From positions 124,001-188,000 of the forward strand of contig RCAB01000012.1 of assembly GCA_003640385.1 (NCBI GenBank): a DNA stretch of 64,000 bases, read 5' to 3'. The notes beneath the pieces are model-generated. The model saw only the letters and a list, made by a program, of their open reading frames with translations. It was not told where the DNA came from and searched no databases. Position numbers and translations under genes: made by a program. Below, piece after piece: positions 52,524-64,000 of this stretch; the first letter of the stretch is position 1; each line of letters starts with the position of its first letter. Source of the DNA: Setaria digitata. Lineage: Eukaryota > Nematoda > Chromadorea > Rhabditida > Setariidae.

Positions 52524-54901
52524 AATAACTAATGGACGGAACGAAAAGGGCCTGAGAGCGCTGACCTCACCAGGTGGTCGATCTCCGGGATCTCCTAACA
52601 TGTCATCATTGCCAAGTAATTCAACATTCCACTTGCTAGATACTCAAATATTCACTTAAGTACTTGATGAAAGCTGAAGAGCACTGTGAAATGAATTTTT
52701 AACTTCCAAATTGTGAGTTGGATTTAGCTAAATGTTAAAACTAATCTTCCAGCTATTAGCATTAGGAGATGATGAAACTGAAAGGATATAAAGCTTTGTC
52801 AGTTTTTTATTTTTTTGCTGCTTTGGCCATTGCTGGAAATACCAATACTTAAGCACTGGATGCTTTTCTTACAGTTTGTAAAACAGCTACAAAATCTAAG
52901 TCGGAGAGTCACATATCTAAAGCTGATATGGTGGCAGTAAGTTATGCTAATTTTTTTCGAATTAAGGTCAAAAATATATGAAAGGAGTCTAATATATTTT
53001 CTATAGATGTGAGTTCTCAGGTGAAAAAAATTTTGAGTGTTTAGTACGTCAATTGATGTTCTAATTTATACTGTTCTAGGTTACAATTAAATCAACCATA
53101 TCGTCATTCAAACCACTGAAGTTAGTAATGAAAAAGACAACAGGTATACGTGTTTTAAAGAATTATTTGCAATCTCGACTCGGAGGTGCTCATCAGATCA
53201 CTCTCATTCATGATAATAAGGAGTTAAAGTGGGCTTTTTGTTTATGATTCTTGAAATTTTTTGGTAAGACTAAGTGATATGCATTCTTATACTTTTTTTT
53301 GAGCAAATAAGCTATAGGTAAATGCAGCTCATATACAAAATGTATCATTCTCTCTTTTAAATCTTGCGGTACAAAATTACTTTGCTATTTGAAACCACTT
53401 TCCACTGAAATAAAAAGTGTTTTTGGTCCTATCTGTGATTGTTTCAGTATGATTAGAATTTGAGAACTCCTTAAATGTTGTAGAAATGAAGGTGGTTCTT
53501 TGGCATCAGCTGGAGTTTCCTCGGGTAGTGTGTTGTGGTTGTTAGTAAAGCCAGTTGCTGGTAATAATGATCGTGAAGAGATTGCATCGTTAATACGGAT
53601 GTCACAGTCATTAGCTAACCTACGAAATTTGATTCGAACTCTACCACCTATTGGTAGTGTGGAACCAAGCTTTTCTGGGTACTTCGTTCTTTTCACTTCT
53701 ATTCTCTATATTTGTTTTTATTTTCGATCTGTTTCATTTTACTTGCTTCTTTCTAAAAAAGTATGACTAGATTCAGTGCTTCCTAATCAACCCACTTAAA
53801 GTGGTTTTGACCTTTTAGATCCGCTGAGTGTACTGAAGTTACGCCATACGAACATAAAGAAGCAGAACATGAACAAATGCGAGAAAAAATGAAATTATTG
53901 ATACAGCGAAGGGAAAAAGCCCGACGGAATAACGCAAAAGATTTATTCGAAAATGTGCAGCAGAAAATTGAAGACATGCTGGACAAGGAATCGCCCACCG
54001 ACCCATTGCAATCATCATTACGACTTAGTAGTCCTTGCAGGTCTGTCTTCAACGCATCTTTAAACAGGTCAGAACAAAGCTAATTTCTTCAAACAGCTTA
54101 TTCAGGAAAGAAAATTATGTTCAGACCATCTTTTCCTCTGCCCTCACCTTTCTCGACTCGGAAGGGCACTGCTGATATTGTAAAACAAAGAGAACTAGCG
54201 ACGTATTTCGATCCACCCGAAACGGTTAAGCAAAGAAAATTCCAAGAGGAGGAATTATTCGATGTCCCGTCAAACGAAAGTGAATTATTTAAGGTGAAAC
54301 ATTTAAATCTCTTCCCGTTGAAGTTCAAGTAGCGAATATAATTTGGCCTATAATTGAAAGTGAGGGCATTTAAATGACTGTACTCTGGGGCAAGCTTCAG
54401 TCTCTCCAGCAAAACGTTCCTAGGCTTATCGTTTACGCCAGTTTATCCTTACATCTCATCTGTACGACTCCATCTCCATTCATTTTTTCGTTTTACATGC
54501 TCTTGTACGTCCTATAATGGCATCAAATTCTCTGCAAGTTGTTGAGGTCTTATTTCTTTCAACTTAATTCTTTGATTCCTTCTCAATTAACAGGAAACAA
54601 AGTATAACTTATGAGTAATAATGACAGCATCAATATACCTTAATATTAGCGAAAATTTTCTTCAGATAAGAGAAGAGATAAGGAATAAACGATGTGGGCT
54701 ATGTCGAATGAAGTTACATATAGCTGACAGAGAAATACAGTGCATTTGTGGATATGTGTTTTGCAGTAAACATCGTAATCCACAGACACACAGGTATAAA
54801 ATAAATTTCATGTAATTGACCATAAAAGCTTACAATTCTCGATTCCCGAAGCATCTAACATTCGTCAGAGACATGATTTCCAATCAATAATCCTACTTTA
54901 A
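52524..54901 (+). CDS. Ubiquitin-like plus AN1 zinc-finger protein (ZFAND4-like); 5' end and one junction unresolved
   Basis: Exons 52524-52615, 52875-52936, 53080-53228, 53484-53678, 53819 to about 54030, about 54100-54293, 54666-54793 and 54871-54901 are recognised. A ubiquitin-like fold spans 53080-53600: VTIKSTISSFKPLKLVMKK, then TTGIRVLKNYLQ, ITLIHDNKELK, and GVSSGSVLWLLVKPVAG as the last strand. A charged helical segment follows (53880-53980). The AN1 finger at 54690-54880 reads CGLC..CICGYVFCSKHRNPQTH, and its last ligand is His (HRH) instead of the usual Cys. N-terminal UBL with C-terminal AN1 is the layout of ZFAND4 (ANUBL1), thought to act with ubiquitin and p97 pathways. The junction between the fifth and sixth exons is uncertain, and no start is proven. 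An ATG at 52600 is in frame. Confidence 0.78.
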
Positions 54902-55201
54902 AAAGCTTAATTTGAGTCTTTAAGGTGTAGTGTCGATTTAAAATCTGTTGATCGGGTACATATGAGAACGACATTACCAAAACTGGTGCGAGATATCCCA
55001 AAATCGAAAATATAGGCGCAAAAAATTTTATTTGGCCATGAAATATTATCAAACAAGAATCTCTTCCAAAGATCTTACTGTAAGATAAAGTGCGGCTCCT
55101 TTTGTACACACTGATGCAGTATGCACTATGAGTGACGAAGCTCGCTTTATTTACAGCTGTATCCATGCTTTCAAAGTCTGATCCCTTTATACAATTTGTT
55201 T

Positions 55202-57480
55202 CTATGACGTAACTCTATCCAACGTCAATTGCAGTCTCTGATTAAGTTCAGCTAGTAGGCGTCTCTCATAATCGTGTATGTGTGCATGCAAACGTCGACC
55301 GCGGGGATTCTTCTCTGCCGGTCCTCTGATATTTCGTACTGGGACATGCCTAAATATTTGCATTACTTGAAAAAAAAAAACCTTCACGCTTCAATTATCT
55401 TTTCAAATCTCTTGAAAAAAATGCTCTCAAAGAAAAAAAAAAAAACTTACTTCCTAAAGGCAGTTTCCCAATCTCCACAAGATTCGTATACACTGTAAAG
55501 AATTGATGAAACCGCCAGCAGTGTCATACTTTTTGAACCTGATTTCCACCTATACACAACAGCAATAAATTGGACAGACTACTTTGTATTTTTATTATGA
55601 TGTTTTGGAAATTATCAGATTGACAGGATATTGAATAGAAGATGGGACGGATTTCGACCTGGCATCTGAAGGTTAACTGATTTCGCTTTAAGTTAAAAAA
55701 AGATGGAAGACCAGAAAACCAGAAAAAGAACTCACGAAAAACTTCCTTAAAAGGTATACTCAGCTTTCCCTAACTACTGAAGGTGAAGTAATGACTAAGA
55801 GACAACTAACTTAATATATTTATCGATAGGAAGTCGACGTACTTTAACTCCATCCTGATTTGCAGCCAGTATCGTTGCGTGTGGGTGCAAATGATGTTGC
55901 GCAACTCTATCCACTATGCCACCCAAAACGTATGCTTTTGAACCGTCTACCTACACAGAGAATGAGCTAGAAATTCTAGTTGATATCTGCCCAAACGCTT
56001 GATTTACTGATAGTTTTCAAAATCTTAATTTTAAAACATACCTCTTCCAATTCAATTTCTGCATGTGGACTTAAATAAATTATTTTGTCAAGAGAGAAAA
56101 AATTTAAATAACTGGATGACAAGATAGTCAGGGACAGATTTCTGGGCGAATCGGCCAGTGATAAGTATCTGCAAATGAATAGCAAGTATTTTCAGATATA
56201 GTAGAATGTCTGTTACAACTCTTCATTTGCAATACCTTTCTCGTCCTTCCAAAATGCTTTCGTTTTTCATGTCAAAATTGAAAAAATAAAGCGGCCAAGG
56301 ACGTCGCCGACTTCGATTTTCACTTGCCAAATAGGAGAGCTGAATTAATGTTTGCGACAGAGCCTGTGATGAGAGTTTATTCAGAAATCGACAGTCAACG
56401 AGTAGAGCGGGTGTTTGTTCCATTTGAATATTATGTATATGATTCAATAATCTTCGCTGATCAGCAATACGCTCTGAAAACGACGGGTAAATAACGCAAC
56501 ATTTAAAGAAATTGAACGTTCCACAAAACTATCTCTTTAATTCAAAAGGACAGAGAAAATGTTCACTTTAATTAACATACTCTGTTGTGTTGTACCCACG
56601 AACATTGCAAATCTTGACGTGGATTCAGAAGTATTCAACTTATCAAAAACTTTCCGTTGATGTTTTGCTTTACATTTTAGCTCCTTCAGTTCATTATGAC
56701 GGCAAAATTTGATGTGATTGAAACGCTGTTTCTGAGTTTCGCACTGAATCAATCTTCTCCAGTCTGAATCTGATAAGTGCTCGGGAAAATAATTATAACA
56801 ACGGGATAGCAGCTGTAATAGGTAAGATTTAACGAACACAATTTTAGAAGCCCTGTATTCACTTCTGTGTGTAGTAGTAAACTAGCTTACACTTCCGTCA
56901 AAAGCATAAAATTATCAATCAAAAAGACATAGTGAAATTTAAATGACCTAAATTTTACTGGTATTATTTTAACAACGATTTTTTTTTAGCATACCGTAAA
57001 GAGGATCCACTAAATTAAATAAAGATGACACGTGAAAACCCGAAGTCCAGAAAATTCCTGCATAACAAATACTATTAAAATAACACTCAAAACTAAATGA
57101 ATATATTGCTATCTCAAATGCTCCAAGTTATTCTGGTTTTCCTATAAGAAATGTTTCTTGCCAAAATTACTGCTAAGAATAATACGATAAAACCGTGCTG
57201 ATGCAAACCTTCACTTCAGTGATGATACGCGAGAGTTGTTCTTGTTGTGACACATCCAGTGTTTGGGTAAACTGTCGAGACGGCAAAGACTTCAGCTCAC
57301 TTCCATCTCAAATATTCATATAATTATATCAGACATTCAGATTTGCAGAGACGATCTGAACTTACTCCATAACACTGGCCAACTTGCATCTATCCCTAAC
57401 GACCTCTTCAATTTCCATAACGCTCTTCTCCAACCACTTCGAACAACATCCTGATCGAAATTCAGAAATTTCCTCCACAT
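55202..57480 (-). CDS. TRMT10C: Mitochondrial tRNA m1R9 methyltransferase / mitochondrial RNase P protein 1 (TRMT10C)
   Basis: Nine exons join in phase to about 404 residues: 57366-57480, 57209-57306, an 18-nt microexon 57040-57057, 56581-56812, 56236-56473, 56042-56168, 55811-55950, 55451-55549 and 55202-55349. TRMT10C methylates N1 of purine 9 in mitochondrial tRNAs and, with SDR5C1 and PRORP, forms mitochondrial RNase P. The start MWRKFLNFDQ, with WRRALWKLKR soon after, is an Arg/Lys-rich amphipathic leader. The conserved ALLVDCRF, LDKIIYLSPHAE, KAYVLGGIVDR (SPOUT knot, SAM site) and LPIDKYIKWKSGSKSMTL follow. The latter matches the human LPLDKYLQWEIGNKNLTL segment. PEHLSDSDWRRLIQCE resembles human PEHITEEELKTLMEC. 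Human length is 403. A basic C-terminal tail extends past the fold. Confidence 0.92.
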
Positions 57481-57981
57481 CTATTTTTAACACATGTTTT
57501 TACATTATTGAATATGCAACATGAACCTGTACAATACACACCATTTAAAAAATAAAACTCATAAACAATACTTTTCAACATCTCGCCCAAAATAGGGGAA
57601 CAAATTAGTTACTGCATAAGGAAGAGATGCAGAAAAATAGGAAGGAAAAAAGTAAGTCTATGTCGATCCATTTCGAATGAAGAAATTCAGTGCAGAAGGA
57701 TGATATTTCAGAAGTAATTTTTATTCATTTAACAAATAAGATGCATTCAGAATTGAAATATTTCACATAACATGCGCTGACAACAAGTAAATTAAAGATA
57801 ACGAAGAAATGAGTTAGACAAGTACACCACTATGTGTAGAATATGCATTTTATCAATTCAAATCCTAGAAACACAAAAATGAGAGAATTTCACCAAAGTC
57901 TAGATGAGTTAAAATGAAAGGAACTAAAACAGCAGCCCTGTTTTATGGAATTGGATTAAATAATCTACAATTCTTCCAGTA
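57481..57981. other. Short gap between RPP30 and TRMT10C (same strand)
   Basis: A 0.5-kb AT-rich spacer between two minus-strand genes. It would carry the RPP30 3' end and the TRMT10C trans-splice site or promoter. No gene is seen. Confidence 0.5.
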
Positions 57982-59857
57982 TCAACTTTCCTTACCTTTT
58001 TTTTCTAATTCGTCCTTCACAACTTCTAATTGCGCTCGGAATTCAGGTATTTTCATTATTTTTTCAATGACATTCAGACGCGCAATGAGATTCTTTGGCA
58101 GCTCTTCCTTAACTCCCACCAGCACACTGCCTTTCAATGTTTTCCGAGATTCCGCTCTTAATAAAGCTTTCTTGGCATTACCTTAAAAAGAGATCCCAAT
58201 ATTTCATTAAAATTGTCGAAAATAAGAGATAAAAATAACCGGATAAAAATTTATGAAATTCATTGCTCGCCTGCAACAAATTTTCGAGCAAATTCAGGAC
58301 GAATACCAAAAAGAACTGAAATATTGGCAGCATCGTATGGAGCTCTGATATCAATCATTCTTTCAGCACCACTTGCTATCACGACACCATTACCATTTTT
58401 TGTAGACATTAACAGTTGACGACCGTTCGTTAACACCTAAAGCTAATAGAGTGTTGGATTATTACAATAATTAAAAGGTTTAATTTCAGTTAAAGCAAAC
58501 AAAGGGGCTCCAAGCAAAACTTAATATAGCATTTTCATTTAATCTATACCGTAACACTAGTAATAATCGAAATACCTCTCGCCTTTGGCTACTATCTTTC
58601 AAAGCATCAGCATACGTTATCTCGAATGTCATGCCATCATTAATACATAGCTGAATAATCTGAAAAATTATAAAGCCAGTTCACACATTATTAGAATAGG
58701 ATCACTTGAGAAAAAGATTATTAAATATGGGACAATAAAGCGTGGCTCATCATCTTTGATCCAAATAATATCTTTGAAAATCTTGAAACCTTGCTTTTAT
58801 TGAGCCAACCAACAGATGCTGATGCTTGCTCGTAAGTGATAATATCGACAAAATCACCCTTTTTGCTTATTGTTTGAAGGATTTGCTCATCTGATGGACG
58901 TACAGCAATCAAATCATACTTTTTCACCTGAGGATGATGCATCAGTAAATGAACCTCCGTACTGTTCGATATTGTAGCAGTTAAGCGGCTAAAAACTTGA
59001 AATCCATTTTCTAAATATATTTTGTCAGCTGTCAACTTTGTTTATTTTGAAGGGCGCAAAATACTCCGAGAAGGGGAAAAAATTATCAATTTAATTCATT
59101 TACAAATCATTTAGCCATATGGTTCTGCAGCCATTTTATCTCTTCCAGAAGCTAGCAAATTAAACAAGTTTAGAAATTTACAACAGTTAAAAGAAAAAAA
59201 TATCCACTAACTCACCTGAAGATTCGGAGACGTTTTCCACCTGCTTCAAGTATACTTGTGTCCAAATCAGTGCAAGTAAGGTTGACTGGATCCGGTATAA
59301 CATTTCGCCCCTTATTACCTTTTTTTGGTTTTTTACGTGGAGGTTCATCATCCTATAAAAAAGCATCTAAAAACTCTGGGGAAATAAAAGATAAAATATA
59401 TGCATATTTATATTTTACTTTAAATTTGTTATTCACAACATAGAAGAAATTCACACCGTAAATACCCGTACCTATAAGAGATGGCTGTCAATAAACATAT
59501 TAACGTCCACGTATATTCTGAGACAATGATTCAAACTGCTTCATTAGGTCCCAGATAGGTAATTTGCTTTGACAAAAACAAAAGATTCCTGCTCTTCTTC
59601 CTTCCTCCGAAATGGACAATGTTCGTTATTACGTACTTTTTTTTTTTTTTTCTTGGTATTTTATATTTTTATATGAATAAACTTACCAGATTCATATTTC
59701 CCTGGACCAACTGTCCTACATCTGTATTAATTACGACACAATCGTAGCCCATCCGTACTGCTCGACGTACCATTGTCATGGTTTCGTCTATTTTGCCTGT
59801 ATGCCGTATGTTCATTTCAGCAAATTGGAAGTGATCATCCACAAACGACAAGGACAT
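57982..59857 (-). CDS. RPP30: Ribonuclease P/MRP protein subunit p30
   Basis: Six exons join in phase to 318 residues: 59687-59857, 59216-59352, 58790-58988, 58576-58659, 58271-58436 and 57982-58181. RPP30 is a TIM-barrel-like protein subunit of nuclear RNase P (tRNA 5' maturation) and RNase MRP. Seen motifs are ETMTMVRRAVRMGYDCVVIN, RIFSRLTATISN, KYDLIAVRPSDEQ and DFVDIITYEQ. The strongly conserved GNGVVIASGAERMIDIRAPYDAAN follows, then LFGIRPEFARKF. The C-terminal tail is charged and helical. The intron after 58271 begins GC (GCGAGC) rather than GT, and the downstream frame only works with this GC-AG intron. An extra basic loop (PPRKKPKKGNKG) interrupts the barrel near residue 60. No lesion is seen. 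Confidence 0.94.
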
Positions 59858-60586
59858 ACTGCTGTAATTCCACTAAAATAATTAACAACTTGGTGACGTC
59901 AAAACCGAGGATAATGCAGAACTTCAGAAAGATGTCCGTCTTTCAATACATGTGAAACTACCAAAATCTTTAGAATGAAAAAGAGATAAACAAACTTTCA
60001 AATTGGCGCTGTTACCAGCAGAGGAACGAGCAACCACAGAAGTGATTCTACAAAAAATGTAATTCTTCAACAACTAACACCACACTGTAGTGTAAAATAT
60101 GGAAATATGCGCAAATAATATTAATATCAAGTAACAATATATCAAGTTGCTTCATCAAAACAATGCAATGATATGCTGTAATACGATAATAATACTCTTC
60201 GTGATAAAATTTTTATAATTATATCAGGAACGATTGCTTTCCTCTAAACCTGACCTTATATAGTTGTCATAACAACAGTGATACAACTTCCATGTATATA
60301 GCACTATTAAAAAAACGCCTTCACCAATTTTTATCTGGGAAATTAACAAAGAAGTGAAGAACGAAATCTTTTATATTGTTGAAAAACCTGTTTCAGTTTT
60401 CCTACCAGTTAGAAAAAAATTGCAAAATTACAGGAAGAATTAGATACACTGCAAAACCGACGCATCAAAGTTCTATTACTAAACCTGTTTTACTAGTAAC
60501 ACGCACCAAATTAAACATTTCCACACATTTTCAACAAGATATCAAAACTAAGCCTTCTTGCTTGCACAGAATAAGATCAAGTAAGG
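59858..60586. other. Gap between NUDCD1 and RPP30 (same strand)
   Basis: A 0.73-kb AT-rich spacer. It should contain the NUDCD1 3' UTR and the RPP30 5' region. No coding or RNA gene is supported. Confidence 0.5.
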
Positions 60587-63500
60587 TCACAACTGAGGAT
60601 TTTTTAAAAGCACAGCAAAAATATCGGCAGTAGTTAAAATAAAAAGAAAGTCATTGTCAGCATGAACACCAACAATGTTCTCAGTTACAGTGCAGACATC
60701 GCAGAATTCGGAAGGTTTAGATAAGGATATCAGCTGTTGTTTAGCAACTCCAGCAACTCGTCGTCCTGTTTTCCGATTGCGTAAGTCTAAACAATACTAA
60801 CGCTTATAAAAGTGGCTGAAAAGTTAATTTGATATGCACAACATAAGAAATTAAATACCGGAAGCTATAGTAGAAGGCTGCCAATAAACAAAGGCATGTC
60901 GTTTTGCTTCGACAATAACGGCGTAAGAACAATCTGCTGGACAGGTGCTGAATTTCCGCTGGGTTTTAGATGCCTAAAAAACATCCCAGATCTGGATTAC
61001 AGCACGAAAAATTATTTATTTTTACAGAATAGAAAGTTTCCGGAATATGTATGTTGATATTTGAAGATATCTATTAAACGAATTTGAATTTCGATTTCTA
61101 CAACTTTCAGTATCTGCTGTTTGCAATTGTGAAAAACTCTAACTTTCAATAACATAAAATATCTGGCAAATCCTCGGTGAAATATTATTAAACAAACTTT
61201 TACATTCAATATCTTATTTATAAATTACGCTTCAGATCCATTATATATACCTGAACATAACCGAATGCATTGAATGTTGCATAATGTTGAATTTTCCTGT
61301 TTCCTTCTGTGAATTTCCACAAGATGCCATCAATGTCCATACGGATACATAAAAAACGTGGTCCGAAATCCAAAGAAACAGAAAACAAGATATTGTACGT
61401 GGTTATGTCACTCTACAAAACATGTAACCTGAATGGTATTACTTAAATTACGTCTCCTACCTTTTCAGCACTATTACAGCCTGCTGATAAAAGATTAGCC
61501 TGATCGGTTTCAATAACATTGCAATTTACTGATGAAAACTATAGATTAAAATAGACAGAAGCACGATTCTAATTAATTTCTAAGTCATGTTACATAAGGA
61601 AAAGCTATAAGAGAAGTACAACGAAATACTTTAGGTCTCAACTGAAGTGAAAATAACAAGTACCTCATGAACTAATTTCTGTGAAGCACAATTTAACCAG
61701 CGAATTTTACAAATATCATCCGAGCTGACATCACAATCCTCCATCTGTTCGATGTTGAAAGTTCGACCAGCAGCTCCATTGCTATCTAGAATCTAAAAGA
61801 CAAAATTTGTACTGAAAAACTTTTGAACCAAAAATCTCATACTCACGAAATACCATATATACACTCAAACCTGTGATTCAGATGTAAAGCGTTCCAGCAT
61901 CTCCGAAGCAATGTTCAAGGATTCCCGGTCAACTTCATAAGTGCCTTGATCGTCCCCCACAACCAGTTCCGACCATTTAGTCAAACCCATTCCGCTTTTT
62001 CCCAAAAATAGCTCTAACCTTAATTTAAAAAATTTCACCACAAAATATACCATGAATAGAAAAAAAAAGTACGACCTGGTCTATTATGAATGAATTATCA
62101 CCGAATATAATGAGAACGAGCAATCTTGGTGCCTTGGAAGTATCATGCAACTTACTTATTATCATCAATAGTATAAGTTGATGATACTGGATCAATTGTA
62201 CCACCAAGAGTGCCTCCAACCAGTATTATACCCTTCACTGACAAGTGAACAGACGTTGCACTTAGTGATAATGAAACATCCTTTTTAGAAATTGTCTCAT
62301 CGCAAGTAAACATTGCAGTAACATCCGTTGCTGTTTGAGACCAAGCATACTTCTTCTTTGTCAATTCAGAAGTTTCGGCATCTTCAAATACTAAACCAAA
62401 CAGGCCGGAACTTTTATAACTTTATTTCAATTCGCTCTAAATGCAGTTTCATGAAAAATCTTTTGAGAAACTTTTACCAAATTTTTCCTTCATCTCCTGA
62501 TTTGAAATATGTGATGAATTTACTCCACTTCCACAAAAACTCAATTCCCCAGTACTAATAACGATTAAGCTTTCGGGTACACTGTCGAAGGTAATCATTT
62601 CAATGTGACCGCTACATATGACATTGCGAGTCCCAACTATCTTCATTTCACCATTTTCTAAGAAAAAAAAAAAGAAAAAAAAAACTAGATGAGACCAAAA
62701 TTCATTTCATTCTTCAGAAAAAAATAATTTTTTCTTTTACGTCTTGTTAGGTATGATAAAAAGAAATCGTTTAGAACTTTAAAGTAGAAAGCAAGATGCA
62801 AAAAAAAAGTACAAATAAGATCACATATGAATACTTTTGAATGGTAAACAACAAAAGGCTACTAGCCTTCCGATGTATTTTGAGAACCTAATTAAGACAA
62901 AACTGACCGCTGATAACAGTTAACCAGATTATTTTGTTTGAAAAAATTCCATGGCTCGAAGATCTTTTGTTAGGCAGAACAGATCGTAATAAGAGATCAA
63001 ACTTATTTCCCACGTACCGGCTTTCATTTATTATGAACGAGTTTACTTCACCATCAACAGTGAGTGGCTGAACTCGCAAGCACTCCTGAATCAAATATCA
63101 ATTCAGAACCAACTGTAGAAAACGAAAGAAAGAGCAGATGTGATATTATCTTCCGGAAAATTCATATTAAAGGAAATGCTTTAAATGACTTCCCAAGCTG
63201 AAAAAAAAAGTGCTTGAAACGACCTCCCAAACAGTAGCTTTGCATCGGTCACCGGTAACATACATTGTAAGCTGGCCAAAGCCATTAGATATGAAGGCAT
63301 GGCTATCACTTGGAAATGATACTGTGGCTGGATATCGATCTTGTATTCGTTTCTGGTCAGATGGTAAATCGATAACTGGACCATTTTTGGTAACTGAGAA
63401 TTTCTTTGTCTACAAAATTCTGCGCAATGGACTCATCAAAGAATGCACTAACAGTACCATAACGAATTTCACTTTGGAAAGTTTACAAAAAAGTACGCTA

Positions 63501-63938
63501 AATTAACTCTATTTTCATGATTAAGGCTTCGCTAATGGATGATTAGGATATCCCTCCTTCACCCGTTTGCGTACCATAATTAATAAAAAAAAATACTCTG
63601 AATGCATGCCCCCAAGTTTAAAAGTAAAGGCTTCTGCATGCTCTGAAATTATTAACTAATATCATTGCAATTTAGCTGAAAATGACAAACAAACTGAAGT
63701 TTTTGTTAAGGATTACTCTGAAATTAAAATAAAAGTATTTTGTGAAAAAAAAACAGCATCATCTACGTTACCTGAACATCAAAAGCGATTGAGCATAAGT
63801 GACAGTCCTGCAACACAGTTACGAAGCGCTTGTGCCCAGAATCAGATGCATAAGGATCATATGTTAGATAACTGATATCATTGAACAGTTTGATGTGTTC
63901 GAGTCCATACTGTGTGTTACTTGTTTGCAATTCCCGTA
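60587..63938 (-). CDS. NUDCD1: NudC domain-containing protein 1 (5' end outside window)
   Basis: Eleven exons read right to left: 63772-63938, 63224-63393, 62908-63085, 62478-62657, 62156-62390, 61871-62018, 61664-61792, 61461-61538, 61251-61412, 60859-60973 and 60587-60786, with stop TGA. NUDCD1 is an HSP90 co-chaperone-type protein with a beta-propeller-like region around a CS domain. In human cells it binds DHX15 and COPI clients. The CS domain reads KKKYAWSQTATDVTAMF, ISKKDVSLSLSATSVHL and STYTIDDNK, then LTKWSELVVGDDQG. The C-terminal half shows FNAFGYVQASKTQRKFSTCP and DCSYAVIVEAKRHAFVY, and near the end RKTGRRVAGVAKQQL, each matching human NUDCD1. The first exon(s) lie beyond 64000. 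The junction between the two right-most exons does not match in phase, so a small exon between 63394 and 63771 is probably missing from my list. Confidence 0.9.
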
Positions 63939-64000
63939 CTAAAAATACTTTTCGGCATATCAATTTTAATCATTTACTTTATTATGTAATACAACAGAAC

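Overview
The window is nuclear DNA of a nematode, probably a spirurid or filarial-type species from a draft assembly. It is AT-rich. Its genes are split by short GT-AG introns, mostly about 60-400 bp. The protein set is eukaryotic and worm-like: a gsr-1-type glutathione reductase, a ZNFX-1-type germline helicase, SEC22 and RPL23A. There are no bacterial operons, Shine-Dalgarno sites, CRISPR arrays, phage genes or canonical tRNA/rRNA genes. Two single-N positions (3501 and 4422) are each flanked by duplicated sequence, which marks assembly joins. The species is inferred, not proven.

Layout from left to right. 1-8.8 kb: remains of a complete ABCC/MRP (ABCC4-like) transporter on the plus strand, with stops, frameshifts and ruined ATP-binding motifs, so a pseudogene. 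9.8-11.8 kb (minus): a 355-residue dihydroflavonol-reductase-like SDR. 14.5-15.3 kb (plus): a SELENOF (Sep15) homologue with Cys in place of selenocysteine. 16.8-21.0 kb (minus): glutathione reductase with an upstream in-frame exon that would make a mitochondrial form. 22.1-23.5 kb (minus): SEC22 R-SNARE. 24.5-39.0 kb (minus): a very large ZNFX1-type SF1 helicase/NFX1 zinc-finger gene. 40.6-45.6 kb (plus): a membrane-anchored, catalytically dead carboxylesterase-like adhesion protein of the gliotactin/neuroligin type. 46.1-46.9 kb (plus): RPL23A. 47.4-47.9 kb (plus): GEMIN7. 48.3-50.8 kb (minus): a type II PAF acetylhydrolase. 52.5-54.9 kb (plus): a ubiquitin-like plus AN1 zinc-finger protein (ZFAND4-like). 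55.2-57.5 kb (minus): TRMT10C/MRPP1. 58.0-59.9 kb (minus): RPP30. 60.6 kb to beyond the window (minus): NUDCD1.

Functional themes. Many genes concern RNA: ZNFX1 (small-RNA inheritance granules), GEMIN7 (snRNP assembly), RPL23A, RPP30 (nuclear RNase P/MRP) and TRMT10C (mitochondrial RNase P and tRNA methylation). Others handle redox or ER quality control: glutathione reductase, the SELENOF homologue and SEC22. The minus-strand run NUDCD1-RPP30-TRMT10C has gaps of only 0.5-0.7 kb and may be co-transcribed. The plus-strand esterase-RPL23A-GEMIN7 run is similarly tight.

Exon coordinates given below were worked out by hand from reading frame, splice dinucleotides and phase. Where a junction could not be resolved this is stated. 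I did not see a clearly new multi-gene system. The most interesting items are the whole-gene ABCC pseudogene, the dual-start glutathione reductase, the dead esterase, the RNase P neighbours and the Cys-form SELENOF.
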